NCBI GenBank assembly: GCA_004322045.1 | Contig: SCRN01000043.1 | Span: forward strand, 1-64,000 | Reading direction: 5' to 3' | Source: Paraburkholderia sp. | Lineage (GTDB): Bacteria > Pseudomonadota > Gammaproteobacteria > Burkholderiales > Burkholderiaceae | DNA length: 64,000 nt | Shown here: positions 33,168-42,597 of the stretch, one piece after another | How the letters are laid out: every line of letters starts with the position of its first letter | Numbering within the stretch: position 1 is the stretch's first letter | Made by a program: the position numbers and the translations under genes | The notes under the pieces: generated by a model | What the model saw: only the letters and a program-made list of their open reading frames with translations | Told to the model about the DNA's origin: nothing | The model's database searches: none

Positions 33168-34676
33168 TCAGACCGTTGCTAGAACGAGCCGGCTCGGTGG
33201 CGCGCCGAGCTTCAACCCATCCGTGCGGTTCGCGAGGTAGCGCTCGTTCAACTCGCTCGGGGCCCAGCTCTTGCTGTCGCTGAAGCCGAGCTTGGTCAAC
33301 ATCTCGCTCAAAGCGGCAGGCTCGAAGAAGCTCTTCCACGGTTCGCCGCGCTCGGCGAATTGCGCGGTCATCTGCTCCATCGCGATGCGCATGATGGGGG
33401 GCAAGCTCGACAGCGGCACCGCATATTCGAATAGCACCGCGCTGCCTTTGGCGCAGCCTGCGATGAAGCGCAAGGTCTCGGTGACGGCGTCCTCGTCGAG
33501 ATACATCGTCACGCCCAGCCAACTGAAATTGGCCGGAGCGTTGGGATCGAAACCGGCGCGCGCCAGGCCTTGCGCCAGCCCGATGCGCTCGAAGTCCACC
33601 GGCACGAAACGCAGCGACTGCGGCACCGCGATGCCGGCTTCTTGCAGGCGCGCGCGTTTCCACATCTGCGTGGCCGGCAGATCGACTTCGAAGACTCGGC
33701 CCGGTGCATCGGGATGCCTGTAGGCGCTCGTGTCCAAACCCGCGCCGAGGACGACGTATTGGCGAACGCCGCGCTCGAGCGCCTCGCTCCACACGTCGTC
33801 GGCCAACCGGCTGCGTACTACCACGGAACTGCGCATCCCCAAAGACGGCGGCTCACGAAACTTCTCGAGGTTCTCGCGGAGCGCCTGCTGCTCGGCTTCG
33901 CCGAGAAACGCCAGCGCAAGCGGATCGTCGAGCACGAGCGGACGATCGAGCAACTGGTGCGCGGCTCGCTGGATGGCCACGGTCAATGCGCTTGGCTTGG
34001 GTCCCGCGGCAGCGGGCGTAAAGTCGTTGCCCACCATATGCGCCTTGTGCAGATAGGCCAGCAGTGCCTCGTCGAAACCGATGCTCAAGAACAAATCGGG
34101 CTCGCGCATCAAGGCTTCGCGAACACAAGCTTCCAACACGGCGTCGTCCCCGCAGAAGCTTTCCCGAAAAAGCGGCCGCCAGCGCTTGACGATCGCCTGC
34201 ACGGGCGCAGCGCTCACATCGGTGCCCGCTTCCATGTGCGTGCGCAGTTCAGCGATCAGCGCGGGCTTCGCTCGCCGGTTCTTGGCAACGAGTTGCCGAC
34301 GCCGCACTTCTTCGGCCTGCGCAGCGCTGAGATACTTGGCGAACACCGCGCAGCGCGCGTAGATGAATGCTTCATCGATCCATGCCAGCATCTTTGCCGT
34401 CATGCCGGCGATTTCCGGCGCGGGCTGCTCGCCAAGCTGCATCCTCAGCAACTCGAACGCTAGGGTGGAGTCGTTGCGCGTCATTCGAGTCAAGCATCGG
34501 ATCCAGCGCCACGCTAGCGCCTGTGCCGCTCCGCTTGCGGCCGGCAGCGCTTGCGCCACGACGCCGTGGATCTCCTCGACGAGGGCGGTCCACGCCGGAT
34601 CCGTTCGGGCGACGGCGTCCGTCCCTAAGGCATCCTTCGTATCGAGTTCGTCGCCGCTCACCTGTTTTGATTCCAT
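33168..34676 (-). CDS. TipAS-like domain fused to a leucine-carboxyl-methyltransferase-type SAM methyltransferase
   Basis: 502 residues, start 34676 with GGGAG; the frame upstream is not homologous. Residues about 20-215 are helical, and VQAIVKRWRPLFRESFCGDD and IGFDEALLAYLHKAH look like a TipAS drug-binding domain. From about 235 the chain is a TIGR00027/LCMT-family methyltransferase: YVVLGAGLDTSAYRHPD for SAM, FEVDLPATQMWKRARL and WLGVTMYLDEDAV. TipAS domains bind thiopeptide-like compounds in MerR regulators; here it could present a substrate. Single gene; substrate unknown. Confidence 0.72.
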   Translation of the reverse strand: MESKQVSGDELDTKDALGTDAVARTDPAWTALVEEIHGVVAQALPAASGAAQALAWRWIRCLTRMTRNDSTLAFELLRMQLGEQPAPEIAGMTAKMLAWIDEAFIYARCAVFAKYLSAAQAEEVRRRQLVAKNRRAKPALIAELRTHMEAGTDVSAAPVQAIVKRWRPLFRESFCGDDAVLEACVREALMREPDLFLSIGFDEALLAYLHKAHMVGNDFTPAAAGPKPSALTVAIQRAAHQLLDRPLVLDDPLALAFLGEAEQQALRENLEKFREPPSLGMRSSVVVRSRLADDVWSEALERGVRQYVVLGAGLDTSAYRHPDAPGRVFEVDLPATQMWKRARLQEAGIAVPQSLRFVPVDFERIGLAQGLARAGFDPNAPANFSWLGVTMYLDEDAVTETLRFIAGCAKGSAVLFEYAVPLSSLPPIMRIAMEQMTAQFAERGEPWKSFFEPAALSEMLTKLGFSDSKSWAPSELNERYLANRTDGLKLGAPPSRLVLATV

Positions 34677-34803
34677 GCGCAGTTGCTCCCACGTGTTCGG
34701 TCGGTCCGTCAAAACGCAAGGCGATGGACGGCGTCGCGACGGGCGGTGGAAACAATACCAGCTTTCGGCGTGGAGGCACGCAAAGCGATGCACAATAGCG
34801 CCC

Positions 34804-35019
34804 ATGCAAGCGCCAGATCTCGAACGCCTCGTCACCGTCACCATGCCTTTCGGCAAATACAAGGGCCGACTCATCGCCGACCTGCCCGGCCACTACCTCA
34901 ATTGGCTGGCGCGCGAAGGTTTTCCGCGAGGCGACATCGGCCGGTTGCTCGCGCTGATGCACGAGATGGACCATAACGGCTTGAGGGGCTTGCTCGAGCC
35001 GCTACGCAAACGCGAATAG
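34804..35019 (+). CDS. DUF3820 small protein
   Basis: 71 residues, start 34804. TVTMPFGKYKGRLIADLPGHYLNWLAR is the DUF3820 pattern, related to a Pseudomonas quorum-controlled virulence factor and to a piece found in exonucleases (YodC-like). LRGLLEPLRKRE ends it. Divergent from the methyltransferase gene. Cytosolic, function unsettled. Confidence 0.8.
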   Translation: MQAPDLERLVTVTMPFGKYKGRLIADLPGHYLNWLAREGFPRGDIGRLLALMHEMDHNGLRGLLEPLRKRE

Positions 35020-35065
35020 CGGCAGCTATAAATTGAATCGAGGGGGATTGGATTCCGGATTTTGA

Positions 35066-35947
35066 TCAAGCGGCCACGTAGCGCCATTCGAAGCCATTTT
35101 CGTTGCGCGTGACCGTCCCCGCCGAGGTCTGCGCGAAGTGCGCGGCAAATACCGTCGCGCCCGTCTCCGCCGCATACGCCAACAAGCGTTGACGCGATGC
35201 GCGCGCCTGCTCTTGATCGAGACAGAATATCGAATTCCATTCCGGCCGATGCACTTGGACCGCGCTGTGCATCACGTCGCCGGAGAAAATCGCCGTTTCG
35301 CCGCGCGAGCGAATCTCGATCGCCGTGTGGCCGATGCTGTGGCCGAACGTCGGCAGAAAGCAGATGCCGTCGAGAATTTCTTCACCCGTGTCCGGCACGG
35401 CACGCGCCAGCCCCGCTTCGATGACCGGAAGCACGCTATCGTCGAACACCATTCGCCGCGACGCCCCATCCGGCGTAGCGAAAAATTCCCGCTCGCGCTC
35501 GCCGAATACATAGGTCGCGTTCGGAAACACGGGAGCCCAGCGGCCATCCTGCCAATGCGTATTCCAGCCTACGTGATCGACATGCAAATGCGTAAGCAGC
35601 ACGTAATCGATCTTCTCGCGCTTGAATCCTGCCGCTTCCAGGCGTTCGAGCACGGGGTTGTTCAGCATGTCGAACAGCGCACTGAACGGCCGCACCTTGC
35701 CGTTGCCGATGCCCGTATCGACGACGATCGTCGTACCGTCGATTTCGACCACCCACAGATGCGTGTGCAAGGGCACGCGCGCATTGGTGAGATCGAGACT
35801 GTCGGTGGTGAAACGTTCTTCGAGCGCGCGACCGTCGTCGGCAGTCCACGCAGGAAACAGCCGATCGGGCGCGAGCGCAAAGCGCGTTTCATCGACGCGA
35901 GTGATAGTGGCCGCGCCGACACGATGAACTTGCGAAGCGGGTTTCAT
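35066..35947 (-). CDS. MBL-fold metallohydrolase, lactonase-like
   Basis: 293 residues. LLTHLHVDHVGWN supplies HxHxDH; HSIGHTAIEI and IFSGDVMHS provide the third His and the bridging Asp; a late His lies in FAAHFAQ. This is the di-zinc set of the AHL-lactonase and related quorum-quenching enzymes, but many other ester or lactone hydrolases share it. Last of a set of LysR-AstE-MFS-MBL genes on the same strand. Confidence 0.82.
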   Translation of the reverse strand: MKPASQVHRVGAATITRVDETRFALAPDRLFPAWTADDGRALEERFTTDSLDLTNARVPLHTHLWVVEIDGTTIVVDTGIGNGKVRPFSALFDMLNNPVLERLEAAGFKREKIDYVLLTHLHVDHVGWNTHWQDGRWAPVFPNATYVFGEREREFFATPDGASRRMVFDDSVLPVIEAGLARAVPDTGEEILDGICFLPTFGHSIGHTAIEIRSRGETAIFSGDVMHSAVQVHRPEWNSIFCLDQEQARASRQRLLAYAAETGATVFAAHFAQTSAGTVTRNENGFEWRYVAA

Positions 35948-35968
35948 GCTATCCGTGTTCCTGAACTT

Positions 35969-37330
35969 TCAGTTCGGCGTTGCGGCGCCCACGCGTCGCG
36001 CCGCCACTGCGTAGAGTATCGCGCTGACGAATGCCGAGATGCCGCCAACGAGCGCCAATGCCCATCCCAGACTCGTGCCCGTCTGGCCGAGCCGCTCGTT
36101 CAAATAGCCTACCGATAGCGGGCCAATGCCGCCGCTGATCGCATTGGTCATGAAGACGAGCAGCGCCAACGAACGGCCGCGCATGCGGTTGGGCACGGCA
36201 ATTTGCAGCGGCACGGGTGCGAGTCCCATAGCGATGCTGGCGGTGAATGCGCTGGCGCCATAGAGCACGATGGCGAGGCCGCTGCTGCCGACGAGCGGCA
36301 TAGCTATGGCGGCGGGCACAAGCAACGCCACTGCGCATGCAGAAAAGCCGAGCACTTTACGCAAGGTGGTGTCGTCGCTGACGCGACTTGCAAGCAGGCC
36401 CGCGCAGGCTACGCCCGACATGCCGCCGAGCATATACGCGGGCGCGGCCATCTGCCCGACGAGTTTCGGCGCGAGACCGAAATGGCGCATCAGCAAGGTG
36501 GGAAACCAGGCGGCGTGCGAGTAGAACAGCGTAATCAACGCGACATAGGCCGCGAAGTACGGCAGGCAGAAGCGATTGCGCACGAATAGTTCGGCAAGCA
36601 CCTCGCGCAGCGAAGGCATCTCGTCACGCGTGTGCTCACCCGATGCGTTCGCCTCCAGCCGCACCGGCTCGCGGACCGTGAACGCTACGAGCGCTGCCAG
36701 CAGCAGGCCGGGCAGACCGACCGCAACGAACACCGCTTGCCACGGCGCAAAGCCGTGTGCGCTCAGCCATGCGTTGCTTTGTCCGGCTGCGGCGGCCGTC
36801 AGCAGCATACCGCCGCCGAACAGCGCGGCGCCCCCGCCTACATACGGCCCGAGCATGAACATGCTGCTTGCGCGTGCGACGCGGCGCGGCACAAAGATGT
36901 CGCTGAAGATGGACAGTGCTGCGGGACTGAGCGCGGCCTCGGCAACGGCCGTTCCGGCGCGGGCGAGCAACAGTTCCGTGAAGTTGCTGGCGAAGCCGCA
37001 GGCCATCGTCGAAACGGCCCAGATCGCGACGCACGCGGCGATCAGTTTTACGCGATTGCCGCGATCGACGAGCCGTGCGACGAATACACCGGCCGTCGCA
37101 TAGCACATCGTGAACGAAAAGCCTTGCAGCAAGCCGATTTGTGTATCGGTGAGCGCGAGCGATTGCTTGATCGGCTGAACGAGAATGCTGACGACCTGGC
37201 GGTCCAGATACGAAAACGCAAAGCACACGAAAAAGAGCATGACGACGTACCCGGGATGGCGCACGTCGCCGTAAGGCGTGGAAGGTGCGAGGTCGCTTGC
37301 GGGCTGGGTGGATACAGGATGAGCGCTCAT
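35969..37330 (-). CDS. MFS transporter
   Basis: 453 residues, 12 helices. FAFSYLDRQVVSILVQPI in helix 1 and GLLQGFSFTMCYATAGVFVARLVDR with the loop 2-3 D-R motif are of the ACS/spinster-like MFS type that takes up organic acids. 31 bp behind the AstE-like gene and 21 bp before the lactonase-like gene, so likely to import their substrate. Confidence 0.88.
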   Translation of the reverse strand: MSAHPVSTQPASDLAPSTPYGDVRHPGYVVMLFFVCFAFSYLDRQVVSILVQPIKQSLALTDTQIGLLQGFSFTMCYATAGVFVARLVDRGNRVKLIAACVAIWAVSTMACGFASNFTELLLARAGTAVAEAALSPAALSIFSDIFVPRRVARASSMFMLGPYVGGGAALFGGGMLLTAAAAGQSNAWLSAHGFAPWQAVFVAVGLPGLLLAALVAFTVREPVRLEANASGEHTRDEMPSLREVLAELFVRNRFCLPYFAAYVALITLFYSHAAWFPTLLMRHFGLAPKLVGQMAAPAYMLGGMSGVACAGLLASRVSDDTTLRKVLGFSACAVALLVPAAIAMPLVGSSGLAIVLYGASAFTASIAMGLAPVPLQIAVPNRMRGRSLALLVFMTNAISGGIGPLSVGYLNERLGQTGTSLGWALALVGGISAFVSAILYAVAARRVGAATPN

Positions 37331-37361
37331 TTGCGGCGGACTCCGAGATGGATTGTGTGGC

Positions 37362-38378
37362 TCAGTTGGCGTTGGCTTCGGACGCTAGCAATGCGATACA
37401 GTCGCCGGACTCGACGCGCGCGAAGGTCCGCATGCACATGACCATGCCATCGCTTCGAAACGCGATATCGAGCGGTGCTTGCCACGGACGATGCGGATCG
37501 TAGAGACGTCCAGCAAGTTGGCGTTCGCGCACCTGATCGCCGAGCTTGAAGGTGGGTTCGAACACGCCGGCAAGCGGCGCGTACACATAGTGGCGCGCGC
37601 CTTCCACCCGCAGAAAGCGGGTCCTGCCGGCAGGCGCAGGATGTACTTCGGGAATCACGCCGAGCCGGTGTAACACGCGCAGCAAGCCGTTTTCGACGAG
37701 CGCTAGGTTCGCCGCATCGCAGCCCGCATGGCCACCGAACTCGCCGCAAAGGAACAGCTTGCCCTGTCGCTCGGCGGCTGCGGCGAAGGTGCGGTCCTCG
37801 CCGAGCAGATCCATGATCATCGTGTGCGGCGCACCGAACTCACGGACGAGATCCATGTACAGCGCGCGTCGTTCGCCTTCGGCCGGCGGAGAAGCGAGCA
37901 GGGTCGGCACATGCTCGAACGACGCGCCGCCCGCATGCAAATCGATGGCGACATCGGCGCGCGGGAGCAGTTCGGTTTCGACGTAGTGCGCGATCATCTC
38001 CGTGGGCTGGCCGTTGCGCGCGCCGGGGAACAGGCGGTTCAGATTGCCGTGATCGATCGGCGACGTACGCGTGCCGTTGATGAAGGCGGGGAAGTTCAGG
38101 CCCGGAATCACGATCAGGCGGCCGCGCACCGCCATCGACGGCATGCGCTGCATCAGCTTCATGAGCGCAACCGGGCCTTCGTATTCGTCTCCGTGATTGC
38201 CGCCGGTCAGCAGAACGGTTGGGCCTGTGCCTGCTCCGGCATTGAGCACGGCGAGCGGAATCGGCACATGGCCGTATGCCGAGCGGTCGTGTGAATAGGG
38301 TAGACGCAACGTGCCGGTTTGGAAGCCGGTGCGTTCGAAGTCGATATCGGTGGCGATGAGCGTAGCGGGACGGGACAT
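37362..38378 (-). CDS. succinylglutamate desuccinylase/aspartoacylase-family deacylase
   Basis: 338 residues. TGGNHGDEYEGPVALMKL holds zinc His and Glu, and VAIDLHAGG gives the second His; LNRLFPGARNGQP is the substrate-binding Asn-Arg part. Closest general type: the DoeB/N-acyl-diaminobutyrate deacetylase branch of the AstE/AspA family. It removes an acyl group from an amino compound; the exact one is not known. Followed by MFS and MBL genes. Confidence 0.85.
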   Translation of the reverse strand: MSRPATLIATDIDFERTGFQTGTLRLPYSHDRSAYGHVPIPLAVLNAGAGTGPTVLLTGGNHGDEYEGPVALMKLMQRMPSMAVRGRLIVIPGLNFPAFINGTRTSPIDHGNLNRLFPGARNGQPTEMIAHYVETELLPRADVAIDLHAGGASFEHVPTLLASPPAEGERRALYMDLVREFGAPHTMIMDLLGEDRTFAAAAERQGKLFLCGEFGGHAGCDAANLALVENGLLRVLHRLGVIPEVHPAPAGRTRFLRVEGARHYVYAPLAGVFEPTFKLGDQVRERQLAGRLYDPHRPWQAPLDIAFRSDGMVMCMRTFARVESGDCIALLASEANAN

Positions 38379-38492
38379 GGCGCGAACAGTAAAGAGTCTG
38401 GGGTGTCTTTACTATCGGTGACGAAAAAACGTCCGGCTAATGCCGTTTTCTGCGGCGGGTGATGCCTTTCAGGCATCGCGGCGCAGTCGTCG

Positions 38493-39368
38493 TTATTCAA
38501 GCAGTTGCACGAAACGCGCAAGGGCGGGATTGACCTGCTGTGTGACGAAACAGAAATCGAGCGGCAGGGGCACCGACAGATCCAGCAATTGAACGAAGCG
38601 CACGCGCGGGGGTGGCCGGTCGAGATTGGCCGCATTGACGATGGCCGCCCCCATCCCGGCCGACACCAGCGAAAGAATCGCGGTTTCCGTCGATGCCTCC
38701 TGTCGGATATCGAGCGTGAGCCCGCGTTCGGCGCAGGCGGACAGCAGACGGTCGTAATACGCAGGATAGACGCGGCGCGGGAACGCGATGAACGGCTTGC
38801 CGGCAAGTTCATGAGCGGCGACCGGCCCCGCATTGCCATGCGGCCATGCTTCGGGCACGGCCAGCACGACGTTCTGATCGAGCACATGCACGCTGCCGAT
38901 GCCTTCGGGCATGGCGCCGACGCGATAGCAGAAACCGCCGTCGAGCCGCCCCGCGGCTAGGGCGTCGAGTTGTTCGGGCGTGTTCATCGGTGTGAGTTCG
39001 AGTGCGACATTGGGCGCGGTTTGCTCGAAGGCGCTCAGCGCGTGCGATACGATGCCGCTCCACGCGGCGTTTTCGACGAAGCCGATGCGCAAATGACCTT
39101 CCACGCCCGATGCGATGCGGCGCGCTAGGCGGTTCGCGCCATCGACGCGAGCGAGGATGTCGCGTGCTTCCGACAGATACGCACGGCCTGCGGGCGTCAG
39201 CGTCAAGCCGCGCGGCGTGCGTTCGAAGAGCGCCGCGCCGACGGCTTCTTCGAGGTCCTGGATTTGGCGCGAGATGGCCGGTTGCGTCACGTGCAACTGC
39301 TCGGACGCCGCGCGCACGCTGCGCAACTCGGCGACGGCGATGAAATAGCGAAGATGCCGAAGTTCCAT
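38493..39368 (-). CDS. LysR-family transcription regulator
   Basis: 291 residues. The start, MELRHLRYFIAVAELRSVRA, and HVTQPAISRQIQDLEEAVG are a standard LTTR helix-turn-helix. The effector domain begins LRIGFVENAAWSG, close to CatR/BenM-like regulators. Directly upstream of the deacylase gene on the same strand (114 bp), so probably its regulator. Confidence 0.88.
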   Translation of the reverse strand: MELRHLRYFIAVAELRSVRAASEQLHVTQPAISRQIQDLEEAVGAALFERTPRGLTLTPAGRAYLSEARDILARVDGANRLARRIASGVEGHLRIGFVENAAWSGIVSHALSAFEQTAPNVALELTPMNTPEQLDALAAGRLDGGFCYRVGAMPEGIGSVHVLDQNVVLAVPEAWPHGNAGPVAAHELAGKPFIAFPRRVYPAYYDRLLSACAERGLTLDIRQEASTETAILSLVSAGMGAAIVNAANLDRPPPRVRFVQLLDLSVPLPLDFCFVTQQVNPALARFVQLLE

Positions 39369-39401
39369 GCTTATTCCAGGCAGGATGGGTTGTGGGCGAT
39401 C

Positions 39402-40028
39402 CTAAAGGGAGTCGGAGCCGCGCGCGTTGCGCCGGATGGCTTGTGGCGGAAGGCGAAAGTCGCGCATGAAGGCTTCGCGCATATGGCTGCGGTCGCGGAA
39501 GCCCGTTTCCTTCGCGATCACGTCGAGCGGGTGACTGCTTTGCTCGATCATCAGCCGCGCTGCCTCTATGCGCAACTTTTCGATCGCTTTTGCTGGAGAC
39601 TGGCCCGTTTCGAGTGAGAAGACACGGCTGAACTGGCGCGGACTTAGATGAACGCTCTCAGCCAACGCTTGGACCGTGAGCGGCTGCTTCAGATGGCTAC
39701 GCGCGTAGTTCAGCGCATTCTGGATGCGATCGGACTTCGGCGCGAGGTCCAACATTTCGGAATGTTGCGACTGGCCGCCCGAGCGGCGCTGTTGCATGAC
39801 CAGCTTATGTGCAACCGATCGGGCCACTTGCGCGCCGAGATCCTTTTCCACCATCGCGAGCGCCAGGTCCAGGCCCGCAGTCATGCCAGCCGACGTCCAA
39901 ATGGACCCGTCAACAAGGTAGATATGATCCTCCTCGACACGGATTTCAGGAAAACGCTTCTGCATGTCTCGCGCATACGCCCAGTGCGTGGTGGCATGCC
40001 GCTGCGTGAGCAAGCCTGCTTCCGCCTC
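39402..40028 (-). pseudogene. GlxA-type (DJ-1 + AraC) regulator, 5' end deleted
   Basis: The frame is homologous only from AEAGLLTQRHATTHWAYAR onward: the last part of the DJ-1/PfpI domain, DGSIWTSAGMTAGLDLAL, then a full AraC domain (LTVQALAESVHLSPRQFSRVF). The first third, including the DJ-1 cysteine, is missing, and no start codon with a ribosome site is available. The break at about 40021-40028 coincides with the break in the SDR gene on the other strand, so one deletion removed the two 5' ends and the shared promoter. Confidence 0.85.
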
Positions 40029-40466
40029 ACATACGCCGCGGTGCCGGGCTTTGCCGCGCGCGGCAAGGGCGCCGTCATCAATATCTCTTCGATAGTCGCG
40101 ATAGCGCCAGAAATCCTGAACGGTGTTTACGGCGGCAGTAAGGCGTTCGTGCTCGGCTTCAGTCAATCGTTGCACCACGAACTCGCCGACAAGGGCGTAC
40201 AGGTGCAGGCGGTGTTGCCGGGCGCGACGGCAACCGATTTCTGGCGAGCCGGTGGGCTGCCGCTCGAGCACTTGCCCAAGGAAATCGTCATGTCAGCCGA
40301 GGACATGGTCGACGCAGCGTTGACGGGGTTCGACCGTCGTGAACTCGTCACTATCCCCTCGCTCCATGCCGGCGAAGAATGGGCTGCCTATGAAGCTGCG
40401 CGTCAAATGATGTCCGGACATCTGTCGAGCAGCGTTCCTGCCCCGCGGTACTTGACCGCCGAATAA
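40021..40466 (+). pseudogene. SDR-family dehydrogenase, 5' end deleted
   Basis: Homology starts at LTYAAVPGFAARGKGAVINI and continues through SSIVAIAPEILNGVYGGSKAF (catalytic Ser and YxxxK) to the end. The Rossmann TGxxxGxG and NNAG parts are missing. The codons upstream to 39648 are open by chance inside the antisense glxA remnant. Fused head to head to that remnant. The lost part should be about 100-120 codons. Confidence 0.85.
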
Positions 40467-40567
40467 AGCCGAGCTGGGTACGGTGCGTCTTCGAGCACGC
40501 GTTCGATCTCAGGCGCGGCGCACTCGCGGTGACGGCATGGTTCGTGTTTTGCGGAACTGGCTTCGGT

Positions 40568-41512
40568 TCAGCTGTTTCCTTCGGCTTCCCGCAATTCCGA
40601 TGGCGTCAGATAAAAGTCCCGACTCGCGCTGATCTGCTCAACCATAAAATCCACCAGCCGCCGCACACGCAGCGGCTGGTCCGTGCGGTTGCGGTAGTAA
40701 ACGTATAGCGATTCGCGTTGTGTGACTGTTTCCGTAAAGAGCGGTACGAGCCGGCCGGCGCGGATATGCGAAGCTGCCGTGAAGCTCGCGAGCTGGCCTA
40801 TACATAAGCCAGCCAGCACGGCGTCCGTTTCGGCGTCGACGTCGTTCGTCGAAACGGACGGCTGAATTTCGCGGTATTCGATCTCTTCGCCCGACTGGAA
40901 TTCCCATGGCGCGAGGCGTCCCGTGTTCGCCCGGCGGTAGCCTGTGCAGGAGTGCGCGGCCAGGGCGTCGATCGATGCCGGCTTGCCGTGGCGCGCTAGA
41001 TAGGCGGGCGCCGCGCAGACGATCAGCTGAATCGGGCTCAGGCGTCGCGCAATGACGCCGTCGGCCGGCGGCGAGCCGCCGCGAAATCCCACGTCGACGC
41101 GCTCCGCTATCTGGTCGGTGAAGCGGTCGTCGAACTGCGCATCTACCTGCACTTCCGGATACATCCGCGTGAACTGCAGGATGTGCGGCCACAGCACCTT
41201 GACGCCGAACGCGCGTGGCGCGCTCACCCGTAGCGGACCACGCACCTCTACGCGCGAACGGCGTGCTTCGTCGATTGCGCGAGTTAGGATCACGAGCCCC
41301 GGTTCGACGGAATCGAGGAAGCGTTGGCCTTCTTCTGTCAGGCTCAGCTTGCGCGTCGAACGGTGAAAGAGCCGTACGCCCAGTTCTTTTTCCAGTTGTG
41401 CGAGCGCCTGGCTCGCGGCCTGCGGCGACACGCCGAGATCAATGGCCGCGCGGCGCAGGCTTCCGAGTGCCGCAGCACGCGTGAACACGGAAATCGCGCG
41501 GATTTCGTTCAT
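40568..41512 (-). CDS. LysR-family transcription regulator
   Basis: 314 residues, start 41512 with GGAGTG. MNEIRAISVFTRAAALGSLRRAA and GVSPQAASQALAQLEKELGVRLFHRSTRKLSL are a DsdC/PecT-like LTTR DNA-binding domain. Divergent from the intact SDR gene at 41664 with a 151-bp gap, so probably its regulator. The ligand is unknown. Confidence 0.88.
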   Translation of the reverse strand: MNEIRAISVFTRAAALGSLRRAAIDLGVSPQAASQALAQLEKELGVRLFHRSTRKLSLTEEGQRFLDSVEPGLVILTRAIDEARRSRVEVRGPLRVSAPRAFGVKVLWPHILQFTRMYPEVQVDAQFDDRFTDQIAERVDVGFRGGSPPADGVIARRLSPIQLIVCAAPAYLARHGKPASIDALAAHSCTGYRRANTGRLAPWEFQSGEEIEYREIQPSVSTNDVDAETDAVLAGLCIGQLASFTAASHIRAGRLVPLFTETVTQRESLYVYYRNRTDQPLRVRRLVDFMVEQISASRDFYLTPSELREAEGNS

Positions 41513-41663
41513 CTGCACTCCAGGTTGGCACCATATTTTTGCGAATGACCGGTCGATTAGCAAGTAGATTCGGATTATCAATCTGCATTTTGCCGCCTAG
41601 TGAGGAGCAACCTGTCTCCCTAAACTTTGCTCACCGTTCAATCATCAAGCGGAAACACACATC

Positions 41664-42518
41664 ATGAGTGAAGCGAAACAATTCAGACGGGTATGGTTGA
41701 TCACCGGCGCGGCGCGCGGTCTCGGCGCCAAGATTGCTGAAGCGGCGTTGGCTGCGGGCGATGCGGTGATCGCAACCGGCCGCGATACGAAAGCCGTGGC
41801 GGCACGGTTCGGCGATAACCCGGCAGTTCTTGCCGTCAAACTCGACGTGACTGATGAAGCACAGGCGCGCGCCGCCGTGGAAATGGGTGTCGCGCATTTC
41901 GGCCGCATCGATGTGCTGGTGAACAACGCGGGTTTCGGCCTGCTTGGCGCGATCGAAGAATCGAGCGATGCCGACGTGCGCAGAATGTACGACACCAATG
42001 TGTTCGGGCTGCTCAACGTTACCCGGGCCGTCTTGCCGACGCTGCGTGCGCAGCGCTCGGGCCACGTGATCAACGTCTCGTCGATCGGCGGGTTTCGCGC
42101 GGCGGCTGGCTTCGGTGCCTATTGCTCGACCAAGTTCGCCGTCGAAGGCCTGACCGAAGCGCTGCACGCGGAACTCGCGCCGCTCGGCATTCATGCGACC
42201 GTGATCGAGCCGGGCTACTTCCGCACGGACTTCCTCGACGCTTCGTCGCTCGCCATAGCGCCGCATGTGATCGCTGACTATGCCGCGACTTCCGGCGCGA
42301 CCCGCGCGCGCGCCGGTGGTCTGAATCGCCAGCAACCAGGCGATCCGGCGAAGCTCGCCGCAGCTGTCGTCGAACTGGTGGATAGCGGCACGCCACCCTT
42401 GCGCTTGCCGCTCGGCAACGACACGCTTGCGGCAATCGAACAGAAGAGTGCCTTCGTTGCGGCGGAAACCGAAGCGTGGCGAGCGGTGTCGTCGTCAACA
42501 GGCTTCGAGGGCGCATAG
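41664..42518 (+). CDS. SDR-family NAD(P)-dependent oxidoreductase
   Basis: 284 residues, classical SDR. ITGAARGLG (coenzyme), LVNNAGFG, NVSSIGGF with the catalytic Ser and YCSTKFAVEG with Tyr and Lys; EPGYFRTDF follows. The Arg after TGAA suggests NADP. Divergent from a LysR gene. Substrate unknown. Confidence 0.9.
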   Translation: MSEAKQFRRVWLITGAARGLGAKIAEAALAAGDAVIATGRDTKAVAARFGDNPAVLAVKLDVTDEAQARAAVEMGVAHFGRIDVLVNNAGFGLLGAIEESSDADVRRMYDTNVFGLLNVTRAVLPTLRAQRSGHVINVSSIGGFRAAAGFGAYCSTKFAVEGLTEALHAELAPLGIHATVIEPGYFRTDFLDASSLAIAPHVIADYAATSGATRARAGGLNRQQPGDPAKLAAAVVELVDSGTPPLRLPLGNDTLAAIEQKSAFVAAETEAWRAVSSSTGFEGA

Positions 42519-42597
42519 CGGACCCCATACAGAGATGAGGAGGTGCGCAACGGGACCCGACATTTTCAAGCGCGGCAAGGCGCAACGCGGGCCGCGC

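Noticed and set aside
38431-38492. hairpin GATGCC-N5-GGCATC as terminator after the LysR gene
   Set aside because: Six-base stem without a T-tract.
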